NCBI RefSeq assembly: GCF_027942865.1
Contig: NC_134519.1
Coordinates: forward strand, 19,254,248 to 19,318,247
Length of the DNA stretch: 64,000 bases
Source: Odontesthes bonariensis
Lineage: Eukaryota; Chordata; Actinopteri; Atheriniformes; Atherinopsidae
Direction of reading: 5' to 3'
Below are positions 28,201 through 39,159 of this stretch, one piece after another. The notes beneath the pieces were generated by a model, which saw only the letters and a program-made list of their open reading frames with translations, did no database searches and had not been told where the DNA came from. The translations under genes and the position numbers were made by a program. Positions within the stretch are counted from its first letter, which is position 1; each line of letters begins with the position of its first letter.

Positions 28201-29278
28201 AGGACAGAGCATCTGTAAATTTGCAAGATTAGGAGAATCACCACTACTAACTCTTGTTGAACTTTTTTTCTCTGGTCACATTCTTTCACAAATATGACAG
28301 TTTACTGTATTCTATCACATGCTGACATGCCCTTTACTGACTGTGAGTATTAAGGGACGGTCTGTTCCACTCACTGCTCTGGTGACTGAGAGGAAACGAT
28401 CGTAGCTGATGAGCACAATGTTGAAGACGGACGCAGAACAAAGCAGGTAGTCGGTGACCAGCCACAGTTTACACAATCCTCGGCCCAGCGTCCACCTGCC
28501 TGTGAGGATGTAGGGGATGTAGACCGGGATGCAGAATGCCCCTACACAGACAAGTAATGTTGTAAAGGGATCAGCACTTCTGAACAGATGCTACCATTCA
28601 CACACACAATCAGTGACAATAGAACATTATTGCATAATAAATGCTGAGGATTTTTGTTCTGGGGAAGTTACAATGGAAATACTGCATATTAATTTAAAAA
28701 GAAATAAAGGAGCATTGTCACTGCTGGAAAAGACATTAAAAACGGTATTTTTTTTGCTATGTAATCATTTAATTTTGTCACAGTTGAGCTTGTCTACAGC
28801 ACAGAAGACTAACAGGTTTACACAGAGGTATCCTAAAGGATTTTACCCATTCAAACCTTTTGAATAGAAACTCAACCTATAGGTTGGCTAAGTATGGAAA
28901 CCCATCATGTTATTGTAAAACAGACTTTATGCCAAAAATATCTGCCATAAAACTAAGCTCAATACTCTCTTATCCAAGGCACTGATGTACAAGGGGAAAA
29001 GGAGACAAAGAAAAACTAAGATGGAACTCACCTACAAGAAAATCTGAAATTGCCAAATTCAAGAAGTAGTAATTGCATTGTCTTCTCAAACTCTTGTCCA
29101 CTTTGAATGCCAAAATAACCAGTGCGTTACCCAGAACTATCACAACAACCAAAGTCACCATCATCACCGTCACAATGACAAACATGGGTCCTGAGAACAC
29201 GAAGCTGCTCTGGACTCTAGTTGAGGTATTGTCAAAATAGTCCCCAGTGGAGTTCGAATCATTGTGTTCCTCCGACAT
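24544..29278 (-). CDS. hrh4: Histamine H3/H4-type receptor, complete (388 aa)
   Basis: A rhodopsin-class, plasma-membrane GPCR for histamine, expected to couple to Gi/o. Three exons join as 29278-29032, 28541-28375 and 25296-24544 in phases 1 and 0. The N-terminus carries sequons at N6, N9 and N17. Visible landmarks are N51 (1.50), D79 (2.50), C106 with C187 for the disulphide, D113 (3.32, the amine anchor), DRF at 130-132, E205 (5.46, the histamine-contact acid of H3/H4), P209, CWAP at 313-316 and NPxxY at 351-355. The third intracellular loop (about 224-296) is shorter than in mammalian H3. The length fits H4 (390 aa in human). Several stretches (AFCIP, RGLCKLWLV, MIIRAAC) read like H3, while the locus between znf521 and osbpl1a is that of human HRH4. 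I name it hrh4 by synteny; an H3-like name is equally defensible. Confidence 0.9.
25650..26560 (-). mobile_element. Decayed Tc1/mariner-type DNA transposon
   Basis: On the - strand the copy shows pieces of a Tc1 transposase. Around 26290-26120 it reads SGKGYRVSKQFGVQDSTV and HKWKTFKT, the helix-turn-helix region. Near 26080-25910 it reads LNKNGPFGRV and AEPHLNKPN. The catalytic DDE core is mostly missing. The ends form imperfect inverted repeats; a 12-bp exact pair is TCAGATGAACAA at 25697-25708 and its complement at 26514-26525. Stops and deletions make it inactive. Outer limits are approximate. A (TTTTG)n run lies inside at about 26040-26061. Confidence 0.8.
27360..27615. promoter_or_regulatory. 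Candidate enhancer-like block in the receptor intron
   Basis: Repeat-free and complex, with an exact TCF/LEF core ATCAAAG at 27558-27564, TCTAATTAAAG just after it and CTTTTCAAAGAC near 27390. It could belong to the znf521 regulatory domain. Candidate only. Confidence 0.33.
28375..28541 (-). CDS. hrh4: Histamine receptor exon 2 (residues 83-138)
   Basis: Flanked by an acceptor read as CTGTGTAG and a donor GTGAGT. It encodes the end of TM2, the first extracellular loop and TM3, including C106, the ligand anchor D113 and the SYDRF motif. Too short to appear as a plain ORF with a start codon. Confidence 0.93.
28542..29031 (-). other. hrh4: Histamine receptor intron 1
   Basis: A 490-bp GT-AG phase-1 intron, AT-rich, with no other feature seen. 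Confidence 0.9.
29032..29278 (-). CDS. hrh4: Histamine receptor exon 1 (residues 1-82)
   Basis: Starts at ATG 29278-29276, the first in-frame methionine, and gives a short glycosylatable extracellular tail before TM1. It contains GN at 50-51 and LAISD at 75-79. The donor GTGAGT begins at 29031. No obvious TATA box lies upstream; the 5' UTR is not delimited. Confidence 0.92.
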
Positions 29279-29977
29279 GGTCTTAATGTGAAGTGAACGC
29301 TGTGGTTGTTAAATCCTCAGCAAGCAGGCGCAAAAAAAAAATCAAACCCAGCAACAGGTGCCAGACGAACGGAAACTGCAATCAACACCCTCATATGTGT
29401 TCCGAAAGCTTCAGGCTCATGATGAAACTGCGCACAGTGGCTCAAAATATCCACGAGAGAGCGCACGGCGCTCTTCAAAACGTTGCCTGAATATCTGATG
29501 GATTACGTCTGCTCTCGGTGCATGTATGTAATACACTTTAGTGTTGAAATTATATCAGAATAGTAGTGCTACCACACGTGCAAGATTAGAGGAAAAATCA
29601 AAGTCAAGATCCCACTCTGTAAGAGATTGTAAGAGCACCAAGGGCAAGTTTGGTTCTTCTTCTCTAAATGATCTTTATTGGCATGTTTTCTGTTATAAAC
29701 ACCCCTCCAAAATTAAGCTATTTTAAGAAGTATCTAATCTTTAGTCGAGTTTTTTTCTTCTTTTTTTTTTAACACAGCAAAACCCGAGTCAGAGCATGTG
29801 AAATCTTCCCTACTGCAAGAGTCCGCTTCTCTGTCTTATTCAAATGTCACCCTCCTGGCGCACACACAATCCCGTATCACAGCATCCAAGTGTCCGCATT
29901 ACCATGGGATTGAGTTAGTCGTTTGAAATCTAGCCTATATGTTGTGGAATGATGCACAACAAGCGGATGCTGATCGT

Positions 29978-30640
29978 CAGTGGTGGAAGAAGTACTCAGA
30001 GGCTTTCACTACTGTAACATTGCAATGGTCCTACAGCACTGAAAAAGTTCTGGAATGAAGGTATGACAAGGTAGCTCTGTAAAGTCCGAGGTCCACTGTG
30101 CTTCAGAACGAAAATGAAAACTAAAAATGCTCCCTTTGCTTCCTCTATGTGCATATAAAATACACAGCATCAATAGATTAGTATTAGCCTACTAGTGCGC
30201 GCATGTAAAAGCTGTATTTTACTCTCTCATGTCAGGCTAAAGCTAATGAATGTTTGCATTGTGTTGACTGTTTTTTCAATTACTCGATTGTTTGGTTTAT
30301 GAAATAAAATTATCTTAGAACTTGAAGGAACATGATCTCAATGCAGCCCAAATCTCTATATCGCCTCAAATGTTTAAGGGAACAACAGAATTTAAGCACA
30401 TTTAAAAGATTGGAACAAAGAAATCTTTACTTTTTTACATAAATGGTGATGTTTCAGGCCTATATGAATGAATCTCTCAAATAACATCTCTAATGTTTGT
30501 CTTGCATTTGGTGTGTAATGGACATTCTAATAACCAATGGTTACAACTGTCAGACACAGTAAATGCTGTGAACTGGAATATACAATATTTTCCTCCGAAA
30601 TGTTGTGGAGTACAAGAAATAACTTGTGTACTTTACATGC
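29978..30640 (+). repeat. Possible diverged copy of a common teleost repeat
   Basis: Begins CAGTGGTGGAAGAAGTACTC near 29979. Near 30580 it has ACAATATTTTCCTCCGAAAT followed by TTGTGGAGTACAAG. Both phrases recall a very common fish interspersed element whose ends read CAGTGGTGGAA. The interior is too diverged to be sure, and no target-site duplication was found. Confidence 0.35.
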
Positions 30641-31662
30641 ATCACAGTTTTTTATACTTGAGAAAGAATATATAAATTCCATGAAATTTCCGCCACTGCC
30701 GAGACATAACTGTCATTATGACACCTTCCTTGTCACAAAAGGAGCAGAATAGCTCAATAAACAATGACTTACAACCACGAATGCAGATCAATCCTGTGTT
30801 GTTGTTTGATTTGAATTTTACTTTGCGTCTGACTTTGTTTCTGGTAATAGATGGCCCCTGATTTCTTTTGCTTCAAAAAGCTTTGCTTCTTTAATGATGA
30901 AACCTTGACATCTGAGGTTGGCACCTAAAAGAAACAGACAGAGTTATATATATTTCTTGTGACGCACCTCCCAGAAACAGTGAAATAGCCTGTAGATCTT
31001 ACTGAATTCAGAGACTGAGACTGTTCTGTAAGTCCACCAGTAGTGGTCACAGAAAATAAGCAGCACCATAGCAGCAGTGACCGAGAGAGCCCAGGTTGAA
31101 TTACGGTTATTTTCCCCTAAAAGATGATTCACCACCATCTTTCTGATATTACAGATGCAGTGCAGGGACCAGTGTAATGAAAGTGACACAGTTTTATCCA
31201 GGCTCTTTGCCTGTGTTATTCTTTTAAATAAATGCTAAATGTTTCACAGTGGTTAGGTATGAAAATTCTTCTTGGTGACTATCATGGTGACTACTATTTT
31301 TCGAGATAACAGCTCTAACTGCATTGAAGACGGTAGTTTAAAGGCCGTTTGTGAATCCTGTGATGGATTTTTGTTTTACGTAATGTAGGTGAGATGACTA
31401 TCTGCAATGACAGGTCATGCGCACTGTGACTAACTGCCTTCTATGAGAAAATGAATGAATGGCAAATAATGTTTCATATTTCAGTGGTTCCAGATTCTGT
31501 GGGCAGCTCAGATTAATCAAATCATCCCCATCAGCCCAAACTGCATGTTTGATAGTCAGGTAGCTTCTGACTGGCTATTAAAAGACTACTGACTCAAAAT
31601 AGGAAACCTGGACTGCTTTTTAGGTATGTAAGTTGTGGTGATGTCATGGAAACTGGAGTTGG

Positions 31663-32053
31663 GCTGTCATGGAAACATCCATCCATTATCTATACCACTG
31701 AATCTGTTGGTTGGGTCACAGGGGGGCTGGAGCCTATCCCAGCAGTCAATGGGCAAGAGGCAGGGTACACTTTGGACAGGCCACCAGTCCATCGCAGGGC
31801 CACACAGAGACAAACAACCATACAAGCTCACACTCACTCCTAAGGACAATTTAGAGATGCCAATGAGCCTTACATGCATGTTTTTTGGACAGTGGGAGGA
31901 AGCCAGAGTACCTAGAGAGAACCCATGTATACACAGGAGAACATGCAAACGCCACACAGAAAGGCCCCAGCTGGGAGTTGAACCTGGAACCTTCTTGCTG
32001 TGAGGCAACAGTGCTAACCACCACACCACCGTGCAGCCCGCTGTCATGGAAAC
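31663..32053 (-). mobile_element. tRNA-headed teleost SINE with 14-bp target-site duplications
   Basis: Read on the - strand, the element starts GGGCTGCACGGTGGTG, shows GTGGTTAGCACTG (box A-like) and GGTTCAACTCCC (box B-like), then the familiar fish body, and ends ATAATGGATGGATG. The direct repeat GCTGTCATGGAAAC flanks it exactly at 31663-31676 and 32040-32053, so the element proper is 31677-32039. The perfect duplication implies a fairly recent insertion. The family is probably V-SINE/Mermaid-like; the name is from memory and should be checked against a repeat library. Confidence 0.88.
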
Positions 32054-34309
32054 AAATGCACAAAAAGATTTACGCATGTGCTGCTATATTGAGGCCTATT
32101 TTTGTCTTGCTTTCTTGTAAATTGTAAACTGTAAATGCTAACGTAGAAACAACTGCATCCCAGCGAAATAAATAGATGTCCCAAGTGATGTAAAAATCAT
32201 GCTTAGGTGTTTCAGCCCAGCATTCATCAATATTTGTGTTAAACCTTCACTCAGAGTTTGTAAACTGACGTGTAACTACACGTTAACGTGATAAATAGAT
32301 CGATGAAATTTTGGGAAAACGCATCTCCACAGTACTGTGGGTATTTGTTTTACTTTAACCTCCTAAGACCCAGAACTGGGTGTAATAAGACAGAGCCATA
32401 GTCCCAAACTCAGGCTTTAAGAAGATAATTATACCTTTGCTGTGTAAAATATGATCTAATAGTACATACTTATTAACTAGTACATGCACATTAAACAGAA
32501 TCAAGAAATATATGACAGGGAAGCAATCAGCTCAGCAGGTGTAGTCCCTAGATCAGGAAATCTAAAGACACAGACTCATTTCAATATTGAGGGTACTCAG
32601 AAACAAAGCAGTGTCAGGGAGAATACACAGAGGCTCTCGTGTCACCTATTGTACTGAGCCTTGCTGTGGCTCTCCACCACTCTGATACTCAAGTGTTTGT
32701 GTTTGGATGCTGGGTTGGTGTACAGATGCTATCACACTGTAAGTGTTGCTGCCTATCCACAGCAATCACAGTTAAAATTCACCAATAAACTATACAGTTC
32801 ACATCTTAAGTCACCACTTCACAAAGGCTTTGAAGAGCGTCTTTCTAAGATTGCATTCATAAAACGCATTCAGCCCGTTCCCCAGACATGGGGTAAGCCT
32901 ATTAGTAAGCACAGAATAAGATTTTTACACAGTCAATAGACTATGTTCCAAGTGTTTTGGGGGGCAGGGAAGCGTGGCAGCTAGAAATGCAATATCACTA
33001 AAAATAGAAAAGAAGGTGGATTATTTAAACTTTTTTACACCAAGAATCCTGGTGTCAGCTAGAACTGTAGCCATGGCAAAATCATAAAGATCTCCACCTT
33101 TGTCATTCCCCATCTTAATTTGATTGCCAAATAATGATTGCAGTGTTCACTAACTACAAAGATACATTATCTTGAATTACTTCAGAAATGATTCCAAATC
33201 TATTTGTAAAGAAGTTGTGGGAGGAGTTGCTGACAAACTGCAAACTGTTTATTGGTGGTAAACTTACAAAAATACAAAATGCAAGAATGAAATGTATTGT
33301 CAACAGAAGAGAGCAGCTACTTGGGTGTGTTTATGCTTTTTTTAAGGGAAACTGGATCTTTACAATGTTGAATACGCTTTGGTTGGAAAGTCGCAACAAG
33401 TGTTACTCCTCCCTTTGTAAACATGTTAAAGTGGTGACGCTCTTCCTGCATATGCTGAATTAATACTTGTGTTTATGATTTCTAAGCTACATAGTCAGCT
33501 TTTGTTGAGACAAATGTATGTATCCAACCATCCCATTGTGTTCTGTCGGGGCTGTGAGGGTTGAAAGAGCACCGAGATTTTGTCGCAGCTAAAAAAAAAA
33601 CAAATGCCCACAAGAAAACTGTCCACATTTTACTTTTTTTTTTCAAATTCTTCACTATTTTATTTATCATGATTACCAGAGAAAGGGAAATATAGGTCCC
33701 AACTAAAGGTTGCGGTATACAAATATTTGAGTGTGCAATTGAGTGTCTTATATTGAAAGCAGCTACAGTTTAGCAATGCAAATGCATGTTTGATAAGGAT
33801 TGTTGCTCTTCAAATTGTTCCTTCCTTCCTGTCTCACACTAGAGTATAGAAAGATTAAATAGCATCCCTAACATCTGTATATTGTTCTACACATAATGAA
33901 TATGGTCACTGTGACACCTCCCACTGGTTTCCAGACCACCTGTAGTCAATTAGTGGTGAATCTAACAGTAAAAACCATGGATGCCCATGTAGTACTTATC
34001 AGTCACAAGGTAACTCTACCCAAAGCATACCTTACTTTATCACCACTCTGTCCCCATGGTTTATCACTGCTCTAACCTCCCAGGTTTGGGTGAACTTAAA
34101 CTTATTACCTCTATTAAAAAATGATCATAAATTATGTCTCAAATGCAATCTTCTCAGTGTAAATAGTCTGAGTAACCGAGAGAAGTCTAAGTGTTTGTGG
34201 AGAAAATAATGTTCCAACTGTCGAGCATATCTGGGAAAAGGCTGCATCCATATGCTTGGGCCGGGCTAGTTGCCATTTGAACACAGCAGAATATCCCCTG
34301 CTAGTCCAA

Positions 34310-34590
34310 GTCTTCACATCACTTAAGAGCTGCCACAGTTTACATAATAAATGCTGATCATTAATGAGGAGGCTGAACTCTTGGACAGCTGCATAGCCTC
34401 ACAGTCTTTTTGGCAGAGCTGCTTTCAAGAGGAGGGTGTGCTGGCATTTACCTTATGCGAGACATTTACAGAAGCTCATTAAAATCCCGTGGGTGTGCCT
34501 CATCGTGACATTATTTTCCATGAACTTCTTAAATTTTTCATCTCATTTTCAAAAGCTCCAAGCTGGTTAATCCAAGTCCCCTCTTTACCA
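34310..34590. promoter_or_regulatory. Candidate regulatory block upstream of osbpl1a
   Basis: Complex and repeat-free, with the palindrome CATTAATG at 34359-34366, TTTACATAATAAATGC near 34339 and CTCATTAAAATCCC near 34476. No coding potential. Candidate conserved element. Confidence 0.32.
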
Positions 34591-36659
34591 CATATCTGAG
34601 TTCATTTTTTTATTAAAGTAATTTCTGCAAACATAATTGTGTAGTTGTTATTTTTACAGGGAGTATTCAAGTTTTATAAGATGGACTTGAAATGATTCAT
34701 TCATGAAATTGTAACTTCCATCGCAAGTTTAATTGGTGCTCATTGTCTGTTTTAATTGATAATGAAAGAGCAATAAAGCTAAAAGGAATAAAAGGAAAAA
34801 AATGTAGAAATTCAAAATGCACCCAGCCTCCTGCAGCAATTCCTTCTTTTCTCTGTGTCCTAAAAAAAACTCCCCTAAGAAGCACACATGTGTATGTATG
34901 AGCTTTATGTCCCCTGATGGATGGCAATCATCAAAGGATTTGAACCCATCTCACCTAGGTGGATTTTTAGACTGTGTAAGGATAAAAGTTGCATGTAGGA
35001 CTTTTGTCTGAAAAAGTGCCAGTGCCACTGAAAAAGTGCAACCGTCACATAAATTTAATCTATTGATTTGTTTCCAAGGACACTGTGCTCTTTGGTCTGC
35101 GACAGCACACAAAAATATCCCCACAGAATAATACACTGTGAAGGCATTTCATGAGATAGTCACATATCGACTGTTGCATCACTTTTAATGGCTAAAAATT
35201 CCACATTTGGAGGACCATACAGCCAACTGAGAGAATCAAGACTGAATCCCATCCTGACCACCAGTGCCCTTTAAGTACCTTTACTTTTCAGTGTCCTTTT
35301 TATATTATTCAAACATTGTTTCCTTGTTCCTTGGCTCGCTGCTTATTGCTGTTTTTTACATTACAAATGACTTAGTTAAGGTAGGATATAACAAAATGAA
35401 ATGGTTAAATCTGGATATTAAAAGTTCCTGGTTATGGTTAGGTATTAACATTGAGATGTTTGAGGCTAGGAAAACAATATCCTTTTCTTTTTCAACAATT
35501 CAGCCTTATCCAAAACTGCCAGAGCTGAAAGAAGAGTTTCTCTATGTACAATGTACGCCCCTGCAAATAGGACTATGGCACAGCCTATGGCAGAAGAACC
35601 TAGGAATTCTTTTGTCCAGATGAAAAATAAAGGTAATTATGAGAAAGCATTGATAATGGGGCCAAATTGGCTTTTCCTCATTATAACCATGTGTCAACAA
35701 AGTTTATGTACTCACTGCATGGATGGGAGAAAAAAAAACTTTGCTTTTCACGTTTAATATACTACACAGAAAATAACCAATTACATACATCAGTGGCAGA
35801 AAGTGTGGTGTTGTAAAATATCTTTAAGGTTCAGTGTTGACATGCTTCCTCCACTTTACATAGATGCTTTTACAGTACCTGTTTTCTTTGTTTAATTCTG
35901 TTGGCATACACATATCACCTACTGTGCTCAGAAACATCTTCTCAGGAGTAACAATTTGTTTTCCAAGTGGATTTATTGAAACCCTGCACATTAATTTCCT
36001 TCATACTTACTCAGGATTCCACATACCACTTGCATTTACACCTGGTTGTGATCCATTGTGGTTTAGTTAATCTACTACTAATATCAAGATAGAGATCATC
36101 TGTGAATGTGGGGAGGAAAGATGATCAACAAATCCTACAATGGCAACACTATTACACAAAATATGTAGGAATACTGTATTAGAGTCGATTAATTTCCTAC
36201 TGTACGCATTTTTGTCATATCTTTTGTTGTTTATCGACAATTTCTCAATCGACATGGGTGAGCTTTTAATGGCTTTTAATGAGTTGGGCTCATGGTTACC
36301 AGCTTAAGCATCCACTTGCATCATGCTGTACATCATGAAATAGTACAATGAAAAGCAACTTGCTGTCATTTAAATAAAATTAAAAATTAAAATATGCGAA
36401 ACGAGTTCAAGAGGAGCAGCTTCTGAGGCCAGTTCCTTTGGAGCAAATCACTTAACTCATTGACAAAAAAGCCTCTTCTATTCAGACATGTGAAGGGAAT
36501 ACATGCTGTTCTTTTTCTCCAACCTTTTTCTTGCTCACTCTCTCAGTCTGTGTCAGTCCCTAAAATGTCCCTGCTGGGGATTCTATCTCCTAGTTCCTTT
36601 TGAAGCTGTGGCCTCTCTTTCCCTCCATTATCTTGTAATTTGTGGGGGATTATGCTCTG

Positions 36660-36850
36660 GAGCACACACAGTCCACCCCGTTGCTTAAGAACTGTGACAG
36701 CTTACAATAATTGCCATGCTAATTAGCAAGAACTAGCCCAGTGCGCTTCTTTCTCTCACCAGACATGATTTGATGAATACGCTTTGATTAATGTCTTCAG
36801 TAGTGTTTCCATTACATCCAAATCATTCTAATCAACTTTTACTAATATTA
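36660..36850. promoter_or_regulatory. Candidate enhancer-like block upstream of osbpl1a
   Basis: Carries a MEIS/PREP-type TGACAG near 36695, the exact 10-bp palindrome GCTAATTAGC at 36718-36727 and GATTAATG near 36786. Closely spaced homeodomain motifs in unique sequence are typical of developmental enhancers. Inference only. Confidence 0.37.
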
Positions 36851-37074
36851 AGTCTTCTCACAAATAAAATATAAAAAGCCTTTTGTTTCCTTTTTCTTAT
36901 GTAAATGAGAGAGCATCTACAACTCCATTACTACCACTTGCATTAGACACTAAGATAAGTTACATTTGTCAATTACCTAGATGATATACAGGAAACAGTT
37001 GCCTGAATTCTCTCTTTTTGGGTTTTCCGATGTGTCAGAGCATCAGAGCAGTTTGTCTTTGGTAAGATTCTTGT

Positions 37075-37280
37075 GGTTTCGAAGTCTGAATGAATTCAGC
37101 AGTAATGCTAATGGATTAATCGCTATTATGGCACAGCTGAGTTGACTTCTTCAGTGCTCTATAAACTTGCATTACAAAGTGCTGACTTACAGACAGATTT
37201 CAAACCTAACTCATGGATGGCATTCATATTCAAATGGCTGATATTCAATTGTGCTGTTTATAAATGTGACCATATCTATT
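37075..37280. promoter_or_regulatory. Candidate regulatory block upstream of osbpl1a
   Basis: Contains AGTAATGCTAATGG and the palindrome GATTAATC at 37114-37121 (PITX/OTX-like), then CTATTATGGC. Unique, non-coding sequence. Confidence 0.3.
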
Positions 37281-38779
37281 CCTTTAGATGTTTACCTTTT
37301 TTTGGTTACCTCCTCCAGCTCTATTATACATTAGCCTCCCCCACTAATTCATATTCTTGGTACAGCAGTCCTTCAGGCGACTAAGTAACTCGTCTTTGAA
37401 GGTTTCTCTCACGTATACTTTCATTACTGCGTGGCCTACCGTCACCTTCCCTCACAAATGTGCGCATGCCTCATGGGACCTAATTGCTGGAGGTAAACAG
37501 GGCTTTCAAAGCCACACACAGAGATTGACCTTCACTGCCTTGAAAATTTTTTGCAGCCACAGTTTTCCACATAGAACACGCCAAAAAGCTATGACATTTA
37601 AAAAAAAAAACAAGCTACACAAATATTAAAAATTCAAGATAGATGGTTGAAATACAGCTGTGATGTTCAAGTGTCCTTGTTATTTCTCCTCCAAGGTTTT
37701 GACTGGAACTTAGAAAATGAAAAATTCTTAACAACCTGTACAGTGCTCCAGCAAATGCTTCCATCTAGTGTGCAAAAGAAGAATTTTGAAATAAAAAAAA
37801 GGACCAGTCAAATTAATGTGAACCAAAAATATTACATGCTGTATGTTACAACTGACCATTCCATTGCTAATGTAAGTGCTTAATTCCATTAACTACATGA
37901 GGCAATCAGAAGACCTAGTGTGAAAAAAGAGGGGAAGTAATCTCAACAGAATGAACAAGGGGGAAACTCTACAAAATAAAACAGGACATAACCACAATAC
38001 AAAAAGAGAGAGAGAGACAGATATGATTAAAAAAAAGACACTTCAGTGGATTTTCTTATTGTTAAACAGTCTCTGGCTTGACTGAACAGCGTAAACCAAA
38101 TAATTTGGAAGAAAAGTATAACTGTATGATAAAATGTTTTTTCCTTGTACACTTTGATGAGATTTGCTTTCAGCCTTTTTGTTTCACAGCTGCCTTCAGT
38201 TAGCTGACAACTTTTCACCTGTGTTCAACATGCTTCTTTCTATGTGTGCAAATAGAATAATGGTAAGAAAAACAATTTAGGAAAAAAGGGGTAAAGAAGT
38301 CAACAAGACGGTGGTCAAAGACAAGGTGAAAAGAGGTGGAAGATTCAGGATGTTAGTCCTAGTGTTGATAAAACAGTAGGACTAACAGCATGCCAAAGAA
38401 GAGTTGTTTTTTTTAACTAGTTACCTTGTCTATGTCAGTGCCTCTGAAATGTGTTTGCAACAAGTCACATCAATCACAAAACCAATTTTTTCCAAAGCAC
38501 ACTTTTACATAATAAAGCGATGGATAATAGCAATGAACACAAAATGGCCCATTCTTGTGCTGCAGTGGATGGATTGAAAATAAAAATAAAACTAATACAA
38601 GAATAACTCTATGATAAGAAGAAGAAAAAATTTGATCACAACTTACAAATCACCCACGTTAACACTGCCATCACAAAAAAAAAAAACTTGAAGCAACAAA
38701 AAGCATTCCTACACCACTGATACTTTAAGCTGGATAAATAAATGTATGATAGTAGAAGAGATATTTTAGAATCTGTTGA

Positions 38780-39159
38780 AGTTTTGGGCGGAGCTATGGG
38801 AACCGGCCGGGAGCACCAGCTGATGTCGCTACGCCCCTGCTCACACGCCGGTATAGCAGCTGCCTGGTCACGTGACGGCTGACCGTCAGCTGATTGAAGC
38901 GATCGAATTTCAGCTGTGAAGTGTCATACACGTGAACGTGTGTGAAAGTTGGAAGCATTTAGAGTTGAATGATAGTCTGAATTTGACATCTCGCTAAAGT
39001 AAATAGTGAAACTGAACTGTCACAGCAGTGAGTAAATATTGTGCTTGAAGACTAAAGTTGTCACTCGGGACCGTAGCGTATAATAATGTTTGTGTCGTAA
39101 AGCGACTCATGTGTTAATTATTTTGGACGTGGACCTAACGTCAGTTAGCTTGTCTTGTC
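38780..39159 (+). promoter_or_regulatory. osbpl1a: osbpl1a promoter and 5' UTR
   Basis: Immediately upstream of the start codon the sequence becomes CpG-richer and has a GGGCGG GC box near 38786. GTCACGTGAC at 38867-38876 is an exact match to the CLEAR consensus bound by TFEB/TFE3. A second CACGTG lies at 38929-38934 inside the inverted repeat ACACGT-GA-ACGTGT (38928-38941). Four CAGCTG E-boxes lie between about 38815 and 38920. No TATA box is evident. Three tiny upstream ORFs occur before the main ATG (38969-38980, 39086-39100 and 39109-39117). The transcription start is not visible from sequence. Confidence 0.65.
38867..38876. promoter_or_regulatory. CLEAR element (TFEB/TFE3-type E-box)
   Basis: The palindrome GTCACGTGAC, identical to the published CLEAR consensus, lies 284 bp upstream of the osbpl1a start codon. 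ORP1L works on late endosomes and lysosomes, so control by the lysosomal-biogenesis regulator TFEB is plausible. It could also be used by USF, MITF or MYC-family factors. Confidence 0.6.

Larger units (their letters stand above)
25297..28374 (-). other. hrh4: Histamine receptor intron 2
   Basis: A 3.1 kb GT-AG intron. It contains a decayed Tc1 element (25650-26560) and a regulatory-looking block near 27360-27610. Sequence at 25390-25545 and 26730-26830 faintly resembles a common teleost repeat beginning CAGTGGTG but is too diverged to delimit. Confidence 0.85.
29279..38780. other. Intergenic region between receptor and osbpl1a (divergent promoters)
   Basis: The receptor and osbpl1a are transcribed away from each other. 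Besides a SINE (31677-32039) and a possible degraded repeat near 29978-30640, the region contains two or three regulatory-looking blocks and AT-rich filler. No IMPACT-like exons (RWD or UPF0029 domains) were recognised on either strand. The stretches 32060-34300, 34600-36650 and 37300-38750 show nothing nameable. Confidence 0.75.

Noticed and set aside
31950..32039. Possible tRNA gene
   Set aside because: The box A and B-like motifs belong to the SINE head. No cloverleaf could be drawn.
31635..32077. Overlapping ORFs of up to 136 codons on both strands
   Set aside because: They are translations of the SINE at 31677-32039.
29300..39159. IMPACT gene or remnant
   Set aside because: No frame on either strand resembled the RWD or UPF0029 domains. 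A tblastn search would settle it.
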